Shown: piece after piece, positions 43,526 to 52,688 of the stretch | Layout: each line of letters opens with the position of its first letter | How positions within the stretch are numbered: position 1 is the stretch's first letter | Assembly (NCBI GenBank): GCA_040877625.1 | Contig: JBBDNK010000002.1 | Coordinates: forward strand, 1-64,000 | Direction: 5' to 3' | Length of the DNA stretch: 64,000 bases | Origin: Methylonatrum sp040877625 | GTDB lineage: Bacteria > Pseudomonadota > Gammaproteobacteria > Nitrococcales > Aquisalimonadaceae | Position numbers and translations under genes: made by a program | Notes under the pieces: generated by a model | Databases searched by the model: none | Told to the model about the DNA's origin: nothing | Seen by the model: the letters and a program-made list of their open reading frames with translations, nothing else

Positions 43526-44228
43526 GTATGGGTGTCCGGTTTTGTTGTAACAGGGCGCGTATGGGCATGGCGCGGATTTCCGTGCCTGTCAGGGCTTTCT
43601 CCAGAACCTGGCGCTTGTCCTTTCCCGTAATGTGAAGGACGAGGTGGCGGGTATTCAATAGCGCCGACAGGGTCATGGACAGTCGTGCATGCGGTGCTTC
43701 CGCAGGGTGGCAGGATACAAGTAGCGCGTCCCCGTCTGGTTGCAGCCCAATGTCCAGTGCGGCGGTGTGCGGGAAAAGTGACGCGGTGTGGCCATCATTG
43801 CCCATTCCGAGAATGACCACATCGAAGGGGGTGAAGAGATGGGACAGTCGCGCCGAGCACTCTCCAATTGCCGCGTCCGGCGTGTCGGCCGGGGTTTTCA
43901 GTGGTATGAGGTTCGCGGCGGCAGCCGCATCCTGCAGTAACTCACGGCGCACCAGCCGTTCATTGCTGTCGGGATGATCCGGTTCGACCCAGCGTTCGTC
44001 CGCGAGCGTGACATCGATTCGCAGCCACGGTAGAGGTCGTGTTCTAAGTTCCCGGAAAAGTGAAATCGGGGTGCTGCCGCCGGAAACAATCAGACTGGCG
44101 CGCTCCCGCTCGCTGAGTGCGTGGTCAAGTCGGGCCGCAACTTCATCGGCCAACGCCTCGGCAAGTGTGCCGGAATCCTCGAACCGGCGTTCGATTATCG
44201 GCGCGGGTAGTGCGGAGTGGGGAGTCAT
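43506..44228 (-). CDS. pgl: 6-phosphogluconolactonase
   Basis: 240 residues, DevB/SOL type. Conserved blocks include LIVSGGSTPISLFREL, DVTLADERWVEPDHPDSNERLVRREL and DVVILGMGNDGHTASLFPHT. It hydrolyses 6-phosphogluconolactone to 6-phosphogluconate. It touches zwf (shared base 44228) and overlaps glk. Confidence 0.95.
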   Translation of the reverse strand: MTPHSALPAPIIERRFEDSGTLAEALADEVAARLDHALSERERASLIVSGGSTPISLFRELRTRPLPWLRIDVTLADERWVEPDHPDSNERLVRRELLQDAAAAANLIPLKTPADTPDAAIGECSARLSHLFTPFDVVILGMGNDGHTASLFPHTAALDIGLQPDGDALLVSCHPAEAPHARLSMTLSALLNTRHLVLHITGKDKRQVLEKALTGTEIRAMPIRALLQQNRTPIHVYWTG

Positions 44229-45688
44229 CAGTATTCCTCGTGCCAGCTATAGCCGGCGCGGCTTACCAGCGCGCAGGAAGCCGCCGGACCCCAGGTGCCG
44301 GCTGTGTATGGTTTCGGCATCTGTCCATCCTGGTTCCATGCCGCCATGATGGGTTCGATCCAGCGCCAGGCCGCATCCTGTTCGTCATTTCGCATGAACA
44401 GCGTCAGCCGGCCACGCAGGCAGTCCATGAACAGCCGCTCGTAGGCATCCGCCCGCCGTGTTGTAAAGGTCTTCGCGAAATCCAGGTTCAGGTGCACCGG
44501 TCTGAGTTCCATCTCGTCTCCCGGAGACTTCGCCATCAGGTAAAGCTTTACGCCTTCATCCGGCTGTAGCCGGATGACCAGACGATTGGTCGTTGGTTTC
44601 ACTCCACCGCTGAAGATGGAGTGGGGTACTTCCCGGAAATTGATTACGATCTCCGAGACGCGATCCTGCAGGCGTTTTCCCGTACGCAAATAGAATGGAA
44701 CGCCGGCCCAGCGCCAGGTATCGATTTCCGCTCTGATGGCAACGAAGGTCTCCGTATGGCTGTCCGGGGCGACACCTTCCTCGTCCAGGTATCCCGGGAC
44801 GGGGGACCCGGCAACGGCGCCTGCGCGGTACTGACCGCGCACGGTGTGCGTGGCCACGTCCGGACCGTGGAGAGGTCGTAGAGACCTGAGTACCTTGAGT
44901 TTCTCGTCCCGTACGGCGTCCGGATCTATGCTTGTCGGCGGCTCCATGGCGGTGATGCAGAGGAGCTGCAGCAAGTGGTTCTGAACCATGTCCCGCAGAG
45001 CGCCGGTGTTGTCGTAGAAGGGGCCTCGTGCTTCCACTCCGACCTGCTCGGCAAGGGTTATCTGTATATTGCGAATGGCGCTACGACCCCACAACGGTTC
45101 GAACAAGGCATTACCGAAGCGCAGCGCGATAAGGTTCTGGACAGCCTCTTTTCCCAGGTAGTGATCAATCCGGTAGATCTGGTGTTCGCGAAACACCTCC
45201 GCGACGGCCATGTTGATCTTCTGCGCTGATGCGAGGTTGTGGCCCAGCGGCTTCTCGAGTACGACGCGACTTTCCGGTGTTACCAGGCCGTTATCCCCTA
45301 GATGTCGGCAGATGGTCGCAAACAGGTCGGGGCCGGTTGCAAGATAGAAAACCCGGATCTGATCGCCATCCTCGGGCAGGTGTGCAGCGAGGCGCTGAAA
45401 ATCCTCCGTGCTGGTGGCGTCCACCCGTACGTAATGCAGGCGGCGAGCGAAGGCATCCCACGTATTGTCATCGAAATCGGCCTTCTGGACGTGACGCATG
45501 CAGGCGTCGCGCGCCATCGCGATGTAGTCGTCCCGGTTGTAGTCCCGCCGTGCCGCCGCCGAGATCCGGCAGTGCTCCGGCAGGGCGCCGTCACGATGGC
45601 GATAGTAGAGCGCGGGAATCAGCTTGCGCATGGCAAGGTCGCCGATACCGCCGAAAAGAATTATGTCACAAGGGGTTGCTATAGCCAC
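44228..45688 (-). CDS. zwf: Glucose-6-phosphate 1-dehydrogenase
   Basis: 486 residues from GTG 45688, placed after GGAGG 5 nt upstream; the longer open frame to 45892 would cross the HexR box. The dinucleotide motif is GGIGDLA (13-19), EKPLGH is at 145-150, and the active site RIDHYLGK at 173-180 holds H176. It oxidises glucose-6-phosphate and is the entry to the Entner-Doudoroff route. It leads the zwf-pgl-glk-hexR run and is divergent from edd. Confidence 0.96.
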   Translation of the reverse strand: MAIATPCDIILFGGIGDLAMRKLIPALYYRHRDGALPEHCRISAAARRDYNRDDYIAMARDACMRHVQKADFDDNTWDAFARRLHYVRVDATSTEDFQRLAAHLPEDGDQIRVFYLATGPDLFATICRHLGDNGLVTPESRVVLEKPLGHNLASAQKINMAVAEVFREHQIYRIDHYLGKEAVQNLIALRFGNALFEPLWGRSAIRNIQITLAEQVGVEARGPFYDNTGALRDMVQNHLLQLLCITAMEPPTSIDPDAVRDEKLKVLRSLRPLHGPDVATHTVRGQYRAGAVAGSPVPGYLDEEGVAPDSHTETFVAIRAEIDTWRWAGVPFYLRTGKRLQDRVSEIVINFREVPHSIFSGGVKPTTNRLVIRLQPDEGVKLYLMAKSPGDEMELRPVHLNLDFAKTFTTRRADAYERLFMDCLRGRLTLFMRNDEQDAAWRWIEPIMAAWNQDGQMPKPYTAGTWGPAASCALVSRAGYSWHEEY

Positions 45689-45812
45689 GGATCCTCCGGT
45701 CCTTCCTTTGATTCCTGCCCGCCCGGTTACCCGGCGTGTGGCGAGGGCGCTGCCCGCGCTGGGAGATCGCTCGTCGCCTGGGCTTCGGTTCCAGTTGATG
45801 TTTGATGAAACT

Positions 45813-45827
45813 TGTAGCAAAACTACA
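45813..45827. promoter_or_regulatory. HexR box upstream of zwf
   Basis: TGTAGCAAAACTACA is a perfect five-base inverted repeat with a five-base centre, 125 bp before the zwf start. It fits the described HexR consensus TGTARTWWWAYTACA at most positions. Confidence 0.75.
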
Positions 45828-45957
45828 AGAAAAAATGAAGCGATTTTTACAGAGGGCTGCATTAGAGGTTTCTGTATTCGCCGGTATGACAATAACTTGA
45901 GTGATATATAACGATTTCGCGTGCCGTCACCTTCAGGGTCAGGGGTGTAGCGACAGC

Positions 45958-46000
45958 TTGAAGTGCACGGTTTGCACGCTTAGAATGTAGGAAAGCTACA
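45958..46000 (+). promoter_or_regulatory. edd promoter overlapped by a HexR box
   Basis: TTGAAG (45958-45963), 17-bp spacer, TAGAAT (45981-45986; five of six consensus bases). The HexR palindrome TGTAGGAAAGCTACA spans 45986-46000, beginning at the last -10 base and covering the likely start site. Binding there would block transcription initiation. Confidence 0.72.
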
Positions 46001-46062
46001 AGAAGAGTTGGCCTCGGCGTTGCGGGCCAATCAAGTCGATCCGGATCGTCAGGATGATTCCC

Positions 46063-47916
46063 ATGCCACAACCAAACGATGCCTTGATGCAAGTGACGGA
46101 GCGGGTGATCCGTCGCAGCCGTGCGAGCCGTTCCGATTACCTGGAGCGGCTTGCCGGCGCGGCCGATCGCGGGCCCGTACGCAAGGGGCTTTCGTGCACG
46201 AATCTCGCCCATGGCTTCGCTGCTTCGCCGGCGGCCGACAAAAAGGCGCTCAAGGATCTGCACTGGCCCAATATTGCCGTCGTTTCGTCCTACAACGACA
46301 TGCTTTCCGCGCACCAGCCACTGGCCAGCTATCCGGAGATCATCAGACAGGCTGCTCGCGAATCGGGTGCGACCGCACAGTTCGCTGGCGGAGTGCCCGC
46401 CATGTGTGACGGCGTCACTCAGGGACAGGCGGGCATGGAGCTGTCTCTGTTCAGTCGCGATGTCATCGCGATGTCCACGGCTGTCGCGCTTTCGCACAAT
46501 ATGTTCGATGCCGCGCTGTGCCTGGGAGTATGTGACAAGATCGTACCGGGGCTATTGATAGGGGCACTCAGTTTTGGCCATCTGCCGGTTATCTTCGTGC
46601 CGGGTGGCCCCATGCCGTCAGGTTTGCCGAATCAGGAAAAGGCCCGAATCCGGCAACTCTTTGCCGAGGGCAAGGTCGGCCGGGACGAGCTGCTGCGTGC
46701 GGAATCGGAGTCGTACCATAGCGCGGGTACCTGCACGTTCTACGGGACAGCCAACAGTAATCAGCTCCTGATGGAGGTCATGGGGCTTCATCTGCCGGGG
46801 GCGGCCTTCGTCAATCCGGACGAGCCGCTGCGTTACGCACTGACCGCGGAAGCGGCCAGACAAGTGGCAACGCTTACGGCTGCGGGGGAGCGATACACGC
46901 CGGTTGGTCGTCTGGTGGATGAGCACGTCATGGTCAACGCCATCGTGGGGCTGCTTGCCAGCGGTGGATCCACGAATCACACCATGCACCTGGTAGCCAT
47001 TGCGCGTGCCGCCGGCATTGTCATTGACTGGCAGGATTTCGACGCGCTTTCCATGGTCGTGCCCCTGCTGACGCGCATGTACCCAAATGGTCAGGCTGAT
47101 GTGAACCATTTTCATGCCGCGGGGGGCATGGGCTTTCTGATCCGCGAGCTACTTGACGCCGGGCTGCTTCATGAAGATGTGGTCACGGTGGCGGGGCATG
47201 GGCTTCGCGCCTATACGCAGGAGCCCGGGCTGGAAGATGGCCGCGTGGTCTGGAGGCCCGCACCTGATGTCAGTGGAGATGAATCGGTTCTCCGCACGGT
47301 GGCGCGTCCTTTCGATGCGCAGAGCGGTTTGAGGCTCCTGACCGGCAATCTGGGGCGCGCGGTGATCAAGGTGTCCGCGGTCAAGGATGCGCATCGCGTG
47401 GTCGAGGCGCCGGCCCGGGTTTTCGACACGCAGGAAGCGTTGCTGGACGCATTTCAGGCCGGAGAGTTATGGCGGGACATGATCGCCGTGCTGCCATTCC
47501 AGGGGCCTCGCGCTTGCGGAATGCCCGAATTGCACAAGCTGACGCCGGCCTTGGGCGTGCTTCAGGATAAGGGTTTTCGGGTTGCCCTGGTCACTGACGG
47601 ACGCATGTCCGGGGCATCCGGCAAGGTCCCTGCGGCGATCCATGTTACCCCGGAGAGCCTGGCAGGCGGCCCGCTGGCCAGGGTAAGGAACGGCGATCTC
47701 ATCCGTCTCGATAGCATCCACGGGACGCTTGAAGCCCTGGTGGATGCCGACGAGTGGGCTGGCCGTGCAATCGACATGCCGGATGCCCTGTCAACTCGGG
47801 GAAGTGGCATGGGGCGTGAATTATTTGACGGCTTCCGCAGCATTGTCACGGGAGCGGAGCAGGGCGCCATGAGCGTCCTGGCGGTAGGAAACAGCAAGAA
47901 CGGCGGGAGTGATTGA
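46063..47916 (+). CDS. edd: 6-phosphogluconate dehydratase
   Basis: 617 residues from ATG 46063, with AGGA 8 nt upstream; ATG 46054 in frame is possible but has no ribosome site. It is an IlvD/Edd-family Fe-S dehydratase: VVSSYNDMLSAHQPL, the cysteine regions GVPAMCDGVTQGQAGMEL and SAGTCTFYGTANSNQ, and the C-terminal LVTDGRMSGASGKVPAAIHV. It converts 6-phosphogluconate to KDPG. The eda start follows directly on its stop codon. Confidence 0.95.
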   Translation: MPQPNDALMQVTERVIRRSRASRSDYLERLAGAADRGPVRKGLSCTNLAHGFAASPAADKKALKDLHWPNIAVVSSYNDMLSAHQPLASYPEIIRQAARESGATAQFAGGVPAMCDGVTQGQAGMELSLFSRDVIAMSTAVALSHNMFDAALCLGVCDKIVPGLLIGALSFGHLPVIFVPGGPMPSGLPNQEKARIRQLFAEGKVGRDELLRAESESYHSAGTCTFYGTANSNQLLMEVMGLHLPGAAFVNPDEPLRYALTAEAARQVATLTAAGERYTPVGRLVDEHVMVNAIVGLLASGGSTNHTMHLVAIARAAGIVIDWQDFDALSMVVPLLTRMYPNGQADVNHFHAAGGMGFLIRELLDAGLLHEDVVTVAGHGLRAYTQEPGLEDGRVVWRPAPDVSGDESVLRTVARPFDAQSGLRLLTGNLGRAVIKVSAVKDAHRVVEAPARVFDTQEALLDAFQAGELWRDMIAVLPFQGPRACGMPELHKLTPALGVLQDKGFRVALVTDGRMSGASGKVPAAIHVTPESLAGGPLARVRNGDLIRLDSIHGTLEALVDADEWAGRAIDMPDALSTRGSGMGRELFDGFRSIVTGAEQGAMSVLAVGNSKNGGSD

Positions 47917-48594
47917 ATGGATATACGTAGTATTTTGGCGCGGGCGCCGGTCATCCCGGTAATAAGCATTGAAGACCCTCGAAAGGCAGTACCGTTGGCC
48001 CGGGCGCTCGTGGCAGGTGGATTGCCGGTGCTCGAAATTACGCTGCGTACGGCGCGTGCTTTCGAGGCGGTGGAACGGATTGTGGCAGAGGTACCCGAGG
48101 CTCTCGTGGGGGTTGGCACCATCCAGCGTCCCGAAGAGATGTCCCGCTCTGCTGCCCTGGGGGCGTGTTTTGCGGTAAGTCCGGGACTGACGCCCGAACT
48201 GGCCAGTGCGGCACGGGATGTAGCCTTGCCGTTATTGCCCGGCGTGATGACGCCGTCGGAAGTGATGCGGGCCCGAGGGGCCGGGTATCTGGACTTGAAA
48301 TTGTTTCCCGCCGCTCCGGCTGGAGGGTCGGCGATGCTGAAAGCGTTGGGGGGGCCGTTCCCGGATGTCCGGTTCTGTCCGACGGGAGGTGTCAGGCCGG
48401 CCACCATGTTGGACTATCTTTCCCTGAACAACGTGCCCTGCGTGGGCGGCACGTGGTTGACGCCAGTGGATGCTGTTACCGCGGAAGACTGGGCGCGAAT
48501 CACGGGCTTGGCGATGGAGGCCTGCGCAATGGCGGCACGCCTCGGAGACACGGGCCCGAGCGAGGCGGAAGCTGGCGCGACGTTTGAGGACTGA
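47917..48594 (+). CDS. eda: KDPG aldolase
   Basis: 225 residues. The catalytic glutamate is E40 (VLEITLRT), and the Schiff-base lysine is K128 in YLDLKLFPA. GVGTIQ and FCPTGGV are also typical. It splits KDPG into pyruvate and glyceraldehyde-3-phosphate. It starts at the base after the edd stop, and gap follows 33 bp on, so the order matches the flow of carbon. Confidence 0.96.
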   Translation: MDIRSILARAPVIPVISIEDPRKAVPLARALVAGGLPVLEITLRTARAFEAVERIVAEVPEALVGVGTIQRPEEMSRSAALGACFAVSPGLTPELASAARDVALPLLPGVMTPSEVMRARGAGYLDLKLFPAAPAGGSAMLKALGGPFPDVRFCPTGGVRPATMLDYLSLNNVPCVGGTWLTPVDAVTAEDWARITGLAMEACAMAARLGDTGPSEAEAGATFED

Positions 48595-48627
48595 TCGGGG
48601 TTCAAAGCGAAAGGAGGAGTGGTCAGG

Positions 48628-49644
48628 ATGGCTTTCAGAATCGCAATTAACGGGTATGGAAGGATCGGCCGTAATGTGCTGCGGGCGCTATTCGAGGCGA
48701 ATCGTACCGATGAGCTGGAAATCGTCGCGGTAAATGACCTTGGAGATGCGGCCACCAATGCCCACCTGACCCGGTACGACACCGTGCACGGTCGTTTCCC
48801 GGGAGAGATTCAGGTAGACGGCGATCACCTGGTGGTGAATGGCAAGCGGATTCGGGTATGTGCCGAGAGAGACCCGGCCAGGTTGCCCTGGCGTGAGCTG
48901 AAGGTGGACGCGGTACTGGAATGTACCGGGTTGTTCACCAGCAAGGCCAGGGCATCGGCGCACCTGGAGGCGGGCGCCCGCAAGGTTGTCATCTCCGCGC
49001 CGGGTGGCAGTGATGTAGACGGTACTATTGTCTATGGCGTCAATCACCACGTCCTGACCGCAGGGCACACGGTAATCTCCAACGCGTCCTGTACGACCAA
49101 CTGCCTGGCACCGCTCGTTAAGCCGTTGCATGATGCTATCGGAGTAAAAGAGGGGGTGATGACAACCATCCACTCTTATACCAACGATCAGGTGCTCAGT
49201 GATGTTTATCATGCCGATCTTCGTCGTGCGCGGTCCGCGACTCAGAACATGATCCCCGCCAAGACCGGCGCGGCCGCCGCGGTGGCGCTTGTGTTGCCGG
49301 AGCTGGAAGGCAGGCTTGATGGTTTCGCGATACGTGTGCCTACCATAAACGTTTCCCTCGTGGATCTGAGTTTTGTGCCTGGCCGCGCGACCAGCGTTGA
49401 TGAGGTCAACTCAGTGTTGCGTGCGGCCGCGGAGGGCCCGCTGCGGGGAATCCTCAAGATTACTGACGAGCCCCTGGTGTCATCCGACTTCAATCATGAC
49501 CCGGCATCATCCACCTATGATCCATCCATGACCCGGGTCATGGCGGGTGGGCTGGTGAAGGTCTGTGCCTGGTACGACAACGAATGGGGCTTCTCCAACC
49601 GAATGCTGGATACCACACTGGCTCTACTCGAAGCGGCTCGTTGA
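48628..49644 (+). CDS. gap: Glyceraldehyde-3-phosphate dehydrogenase, type I
   Basis: 338 residues from ATG 48628 after AAAGGAGG; a GTG at 48619 is too close to the ribosome site. NAD motif INGYGRIGR (7-15), D37 favouring NAD over NADP, nucleophile C155 in SNASCTTNC, and WYDNEWGFSNRM near the end. It follows eda and would oxidise the triose phosphate made there. Confidence 0.96.
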   Translation: MAFRIAINGYGRIGRNVLRALFEANRTDELEIVAVNDLGDAATNAHLTRYDTVHGRFPGEIQVDGDHLVVNGKRIRVCAERDPARLPWRELKVDAVLECTGLFTSKARASAHLEAGARKVVISAPGGSDVDGTIVYGVNHHVLTAGHTVISNASCTTNCLAPLVKPLHDAIGVKEGVMTTIHSYTNDQVLSDVYHADLRRARSATQNMIPAKTGAAAAVALVLPELEGRLDGFAIRVPTINVSLVDLSFVPGRATSVDEVNSVLRAAAEGPLRGILKITDEPLVSSDFNHDPASSTYDPSMTRVMAGGLVKVCAWYDNEWGFSNRMLDTTLALLEAAR

Positions 49645-49681
49645 AGCCGCTGGAGGAGGCCCCTGGAGGAGACATGCAGTC

Positions 49682-51118
49682 ATGAATCGCAGAACGAAAA
49701 TAGTCGCGACGCTCGGGCCGGCAACGGATGATCCGATGGTGTTGTCCGGTCTGATTGCCGCTGGTGTGGACGTTGTTCGGCTGAATTTTTCGCATGGCAG
49801 AGCCCAGGATCACGTTATACGAGCCGAGGCAGTACGGGCCGAAGCGGCCGTGCAGGGCCGTGACGTTGCGGTGCTGGCTGATCTGCAAGGCCCCAAGATT
49901 CGCATTGACCGCTTTCGGGACGGCCCGGTTGAATTGGTGGAAGGGGCGTCTTTCTTCCTCGACTCCGACCTTTCAGCGGACGCAGGTACCGCGGAAGGCG
50001 TGGGTATTGCCTACAAGCAACTGCCGAAGGACTGCAAGCCTGGTGACGTATTGCTCCTGGCCGATGGGCAGTTATCCCTGCAGGTGGAGCATGTCGAGGG
50101 CGCCCGTATCCATTGCCGGGTGTTGACGGGTGGGCGACTGTCCGACAGCAAGGGTATCAACCGGCTGGGCGGCGGGTTATCCGCGCCAGCGCTCACGGAC
50201 AAGGACCGCGCCGATATCCGCGTTGCCGCGGAGATGGCGGTGGACTACATCGCGGTGTCTTTTCCCCGCAGCGCCGCTGACATTCACGAGGCCAGAGCGC
50301 TTCTGGAGCAGGCCGGCTCCAAGGCAGGCATCATTGCCAAGATCGAACGGGCGGAGGCGGTCACCGCCATCGATGAGATCGCCATTGCATCGGATGCCGT
50401 CATGGTGGCTCGGGGTGATCTGGGGGTTGAGATAGGCGACGCCGAGCTGCCTGGCGTGCAGAAACAGATTATCGGTCGGGCGCGAAGCCTGAATCGGCCG
50501 GTGATTACCGCCACGCAAATGATGGAATCCATGATCACGCAACCCATGCCCACCAGGGCCGAGGTTCTTGATGTGGCCAATGCGGTCATGGACGGCACCG
50601 ATGCGGTTATGCTCTCGGCGGAAACGGCAGCAGGCCGTTACCCGGTCCGCACGGTGGAGGCAATGAATCGGGTTTGTCTTGGGGCCGAGCGACAGCGTGC
50701 TACACAGCAGTCCCGCCACCGTCTCGACAGCCACTTCGAGCGCATTGATGAAGCCATCGCGATGGCCACCATGTACACCGCCAATCATCTTGGCGTGAAA
50801 GCGATAATTGCCTTGACCGAATCCGGCGCAACGGCCCTGTGGATGTCGCGAATCAGTTCCGGTATCCCCATCTATGCGCTAACCCGCTATGAGTCCACTC
50901 GTCGTCGGGTCACCTTGTATCGCGGTGTTTACCCCGTCCCTTTCGACATTGTCCATCATGACACCTTGAAGGTGGTTCAGGATGCCATTGGCGTTATGAA
51001 GGCGAGGGGGGCTGTTTCGGAGGGTGATCTGGTGGTTGTTACCAAGGGCGATTTCTCCGGCGTGCCGGGGGGTACCAACACGATGAAGATTGTAACGGTA
51101 GATGGTGCTTTCGAGTGA
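49682..51118 (+). CDS. pyk: Pyruvate kinase
   Basis: 478 residues from ATG 49682 after GGAGGAG; earlier in-frame starts lie in gap. RTKIVATLGPATD, VVRLNFSHG, ADLQGPKIRI, the active-site block IIAKIERAEAV and VARGDLGVEIG, and MMESMITQPMPTRAEVLDVANAVMDGTDAVMLSAETA are all present, with a C-terminal allosteric domain (about 350-478). It completes the ED-to-pyruvate operon. Confidence 0.96.
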   Translation: MNRRTKIVATLGPATDDPMVLSGLIAAGVDVVRLNFSHGRAQDHVIRAEAVRAEAAVQGRDVAVLADLQGPKIRIDRFRDGPVELVEGASFFLDSDLSADAGTAEGVGIAYKQLPKDCKPGDVLLLADGQLSLQVEHVEGARIHCRVLTGGRLSDSKGINRLGGGLSAPALTDKDRADIRVAAEMAVDYIAVSFPRSAADIHEARALLEQAGSKAGIIAKIERAEAVTAIDEIAIASDAVMVARGDLGVEIGDAELPGVQKQIIGRARSLNRPVITATQMMESMITQPMPTRAEVLDVANAVMDGTDAVMLSAETAAGRYPVRTVEAMNRVCLGAERQRATQQSRHRLDSHFERIDEAIAMATMYTANHLGVKAIIALTESGATALWMSRISSGIPIYALTRYESTRRRVTLYRGVYPVPFDIVHHDTLKVVQDAIGVMKARGAVSEGDLVVVTKGDFSGVPGGTNTMKIVTVDGAFE

Positions 51119-51136
51119 TGGACAAACATGAAGGGC

Positions 51137-51151
51137 TGTAGTAAAACTACA
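51137..51151. promoter_or_regulatory. HexR box upstream of the sugar ABC operon
   Basis: TGTAGTAAAACTACA, the best match to the HexR consensus in the window. It lies 19 bp after pyk and about 210 bp before the binding-protein gene. Confidence 0.72.
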
Positions 51152-51230
51152 TAATAATGTAGGACGATTAACGAAAAACTCCTTGTTTTCCGAGCATGGC
51201 GAGGTTCTAAGGGGTTATTGTAAAAGAATA

Positions 51231-51245
51231 GGTAGTAAAACTACC
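51231..51245. promoter_or_regulatory. Second, degenerate HexR-like box
   Basis: GGTAGTAAAACTACC keeps the GTAG-N5-CTAC core and symmetry of the box at 51137 with changed outer bases. The two sites are 94 bp apart centre to centre, which would allow looping. Confidence 0.5.
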
Positions 51246-51358
51246 TTGGCGTGACCGAAAGGAGCATGCCCACGCCATCCCTGGTGATGTTACCAGGCGG
51301 CGTATCCCGGATGTCGCAACGGCAGTCCGGACACCACGTAAAAATGGAGGAGGTTAAC

Positions 51359-52624
51359 GTGAAGATGACACGCCATGTAGTGCTGGCATGCGGACTTGTC
51401 GGCATGCTGTCAGTGGGTTCCGCCCAGGCGGTGACTGTTTCGATTTCCTGCAGTGCCTTAGGCATAGAATACGAACTCTGTCGATCGGGAGCGCAAGCCT
51501 GGTCCGAGAAGACCGGCAACGATTTCAAGATCGTATCCACGCCCAACTCCGCCAGCGAGCGGCTTGCCCTTTATCAGCAGATTCTTGCCGCTGGCGCCGG
51601 GGATATCGACGTCTATCAGATAGACGTGGTCTGGCCGGGCACGTTGGCCAGTCATTTCGTCGATCTGAGCGAATACGCGGGCGATGCGGTCAACGAACAC
51701 TTCGAAGGTATCACGCATAACAACACCATAAACGGTCGGCTGGTTGCAATGCCGTGGTTCACGGATGCCGGGCTTCTCTATTATCGAAAGGATTTGCTTG
51801 AAAAATACGACGCTCCGGTCCCTTCCACCTGGCAGGAGATGGCCGAGACCGCTGCTCGCATCCAGAAGGCAGAGCGTGATGCCGGTAACGGTCGCATGTG
51901 GGGCTATGTCTTCCAGGGCAGATCATATGAAGGCCTGACATGTAATGCCCTCGAATGGGTGGCGAGTTATGACGGCGGCATGATCGTGGAAGCGGATGGC
52001 ACGGTGTCCATCAACAACCCGCAGGCGGCCGCTGCACTGTCCGAAGTGGCAAGCTGGATTGGCAGCATTACGCCAGCCGGTGTGCACAACTACGCCGAGG
52101 AAGAGTCTCGGGGTGTCTTCCAGGCCGGGCAGGCGGTGTTCATGCGCAACTGGCCGTACGCCTGGGCGCTTTCCCAGGATTCGGACAGCCCGATTCTCGA
52201 CAAGGTGGGTGTCTCCGCGCTTCCCTCCGGTCCCAACGGGCGCCCCGCGGCAACACTCGGTGGCCAACAGCTGGCCGTCTCCCGCTATTCGCCGCATGTT
52301 GATGAGGCCGTGGATCTCGTTATGTTCCTGACGAGCTACGAAGAGCAGAAACGTCGTGCAATTGAGGGTTCTTTCAACCCGACTATAGCCGCGCTCTATC
52401 AGGACGACGAGCTTTTGGCGGCCAATCCTTTCGCCGCCGATCTCTATCAAGTGTTCATCAATGCCGTTGGTCGCCCCTCGATAACGGGCGCGCTGTACAA
52501 CCGTGCAAGCACCAGTTTCTACAATGCGGTGCATGACATCCTGCGCGGTCGGACACCTGCCGAAAGGCGTCTCGCAAGTCTGCAAGTAGAACTCAATCGG
52601 ATGAGTCGCGGCGGAAATTGGTAA
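51359..52624 (+). CDS. Sugar ABC transporter substrate-binding protein (ThuE/MalE type)
   Basis: 421 residues from GTG 51359, 5 nt after GGAGGAGG; ATG 51365 is an alternative. The signal peptide ends GSAQA at about residue 24. It has the extracellular solute-binding family 1 fold: GDIDVYQIDVVWPGTLASHFVDL, AMPWFTDAGLLYYRKDLLEKY, FMRNWPYAW, GGQQLAVSRYS. It most resembles disaccharide (trehalose/maltose/sucrose) receptors. It heads a four-gene importer with HexR boxes upstream. Confidence 0.92.
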   Translation: MKMTRHVVLACGLVGMLSVGSAQAVTVSISCSALGIEYELCRSGAQAWSEKTGNDFKIVSTPNSASERLALYQQILAAGAGDIDVYQIDVVWPGTLASHFVDLSEYAGDAVNEHFEGITHNNTINGRLVAMPWFTDAGLLYYRKDLLEKYDAPVPSTWQEMAETAARIQKAERDAGNGRMWGYVFQGRSYEGLTCNALEWVASYDGGMIVEADGTVSINNPQAAAALSEVASWIGSITPAGVHNYAEEESRGVFQAGQAVFMRNWPYAWALSQDSDSPILDKVGVSALPSGPNGRPAATLGGQQLAVSRYSPHVDEAVDLVMFLTSYEEQKRRAIEGSFNPTIAALYQDDELLAANPFAADLYQVFINAVGRPSITGALYNRASTSFYNAVHDILRGRTPAERRLASLQVELNRMSRGGNW

Positions 52625-52632
52625 AGGTGCTT

Positions 52633-52665
52633 CAGGGCGGGCCGATAATGCTTCGGCCCGCCCTG
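52633..52665 (+). terminator. Stable hairpin after the binding-protein gene
   Basis: CAGGGCGGGCCGA (52633-52645) pairs perfectly with TCGGCCCGCCCTG (52653-52665), loop TAATGCT. No T tract. Such hairpins between receptor and permease genes raise receptor mRNA levels, as in malE-malF. Confidence 0.7.
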
Positions 52666-52688
52666 AGCTTCACAGGGAGGGTTTAACC

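Noticed and set aside
44228..45892. Longer zwf reading to 45892
   Set aside because: The extra 68 residues cross the HexR box and match nothing; GTG 45688 has a strong ribosome site.
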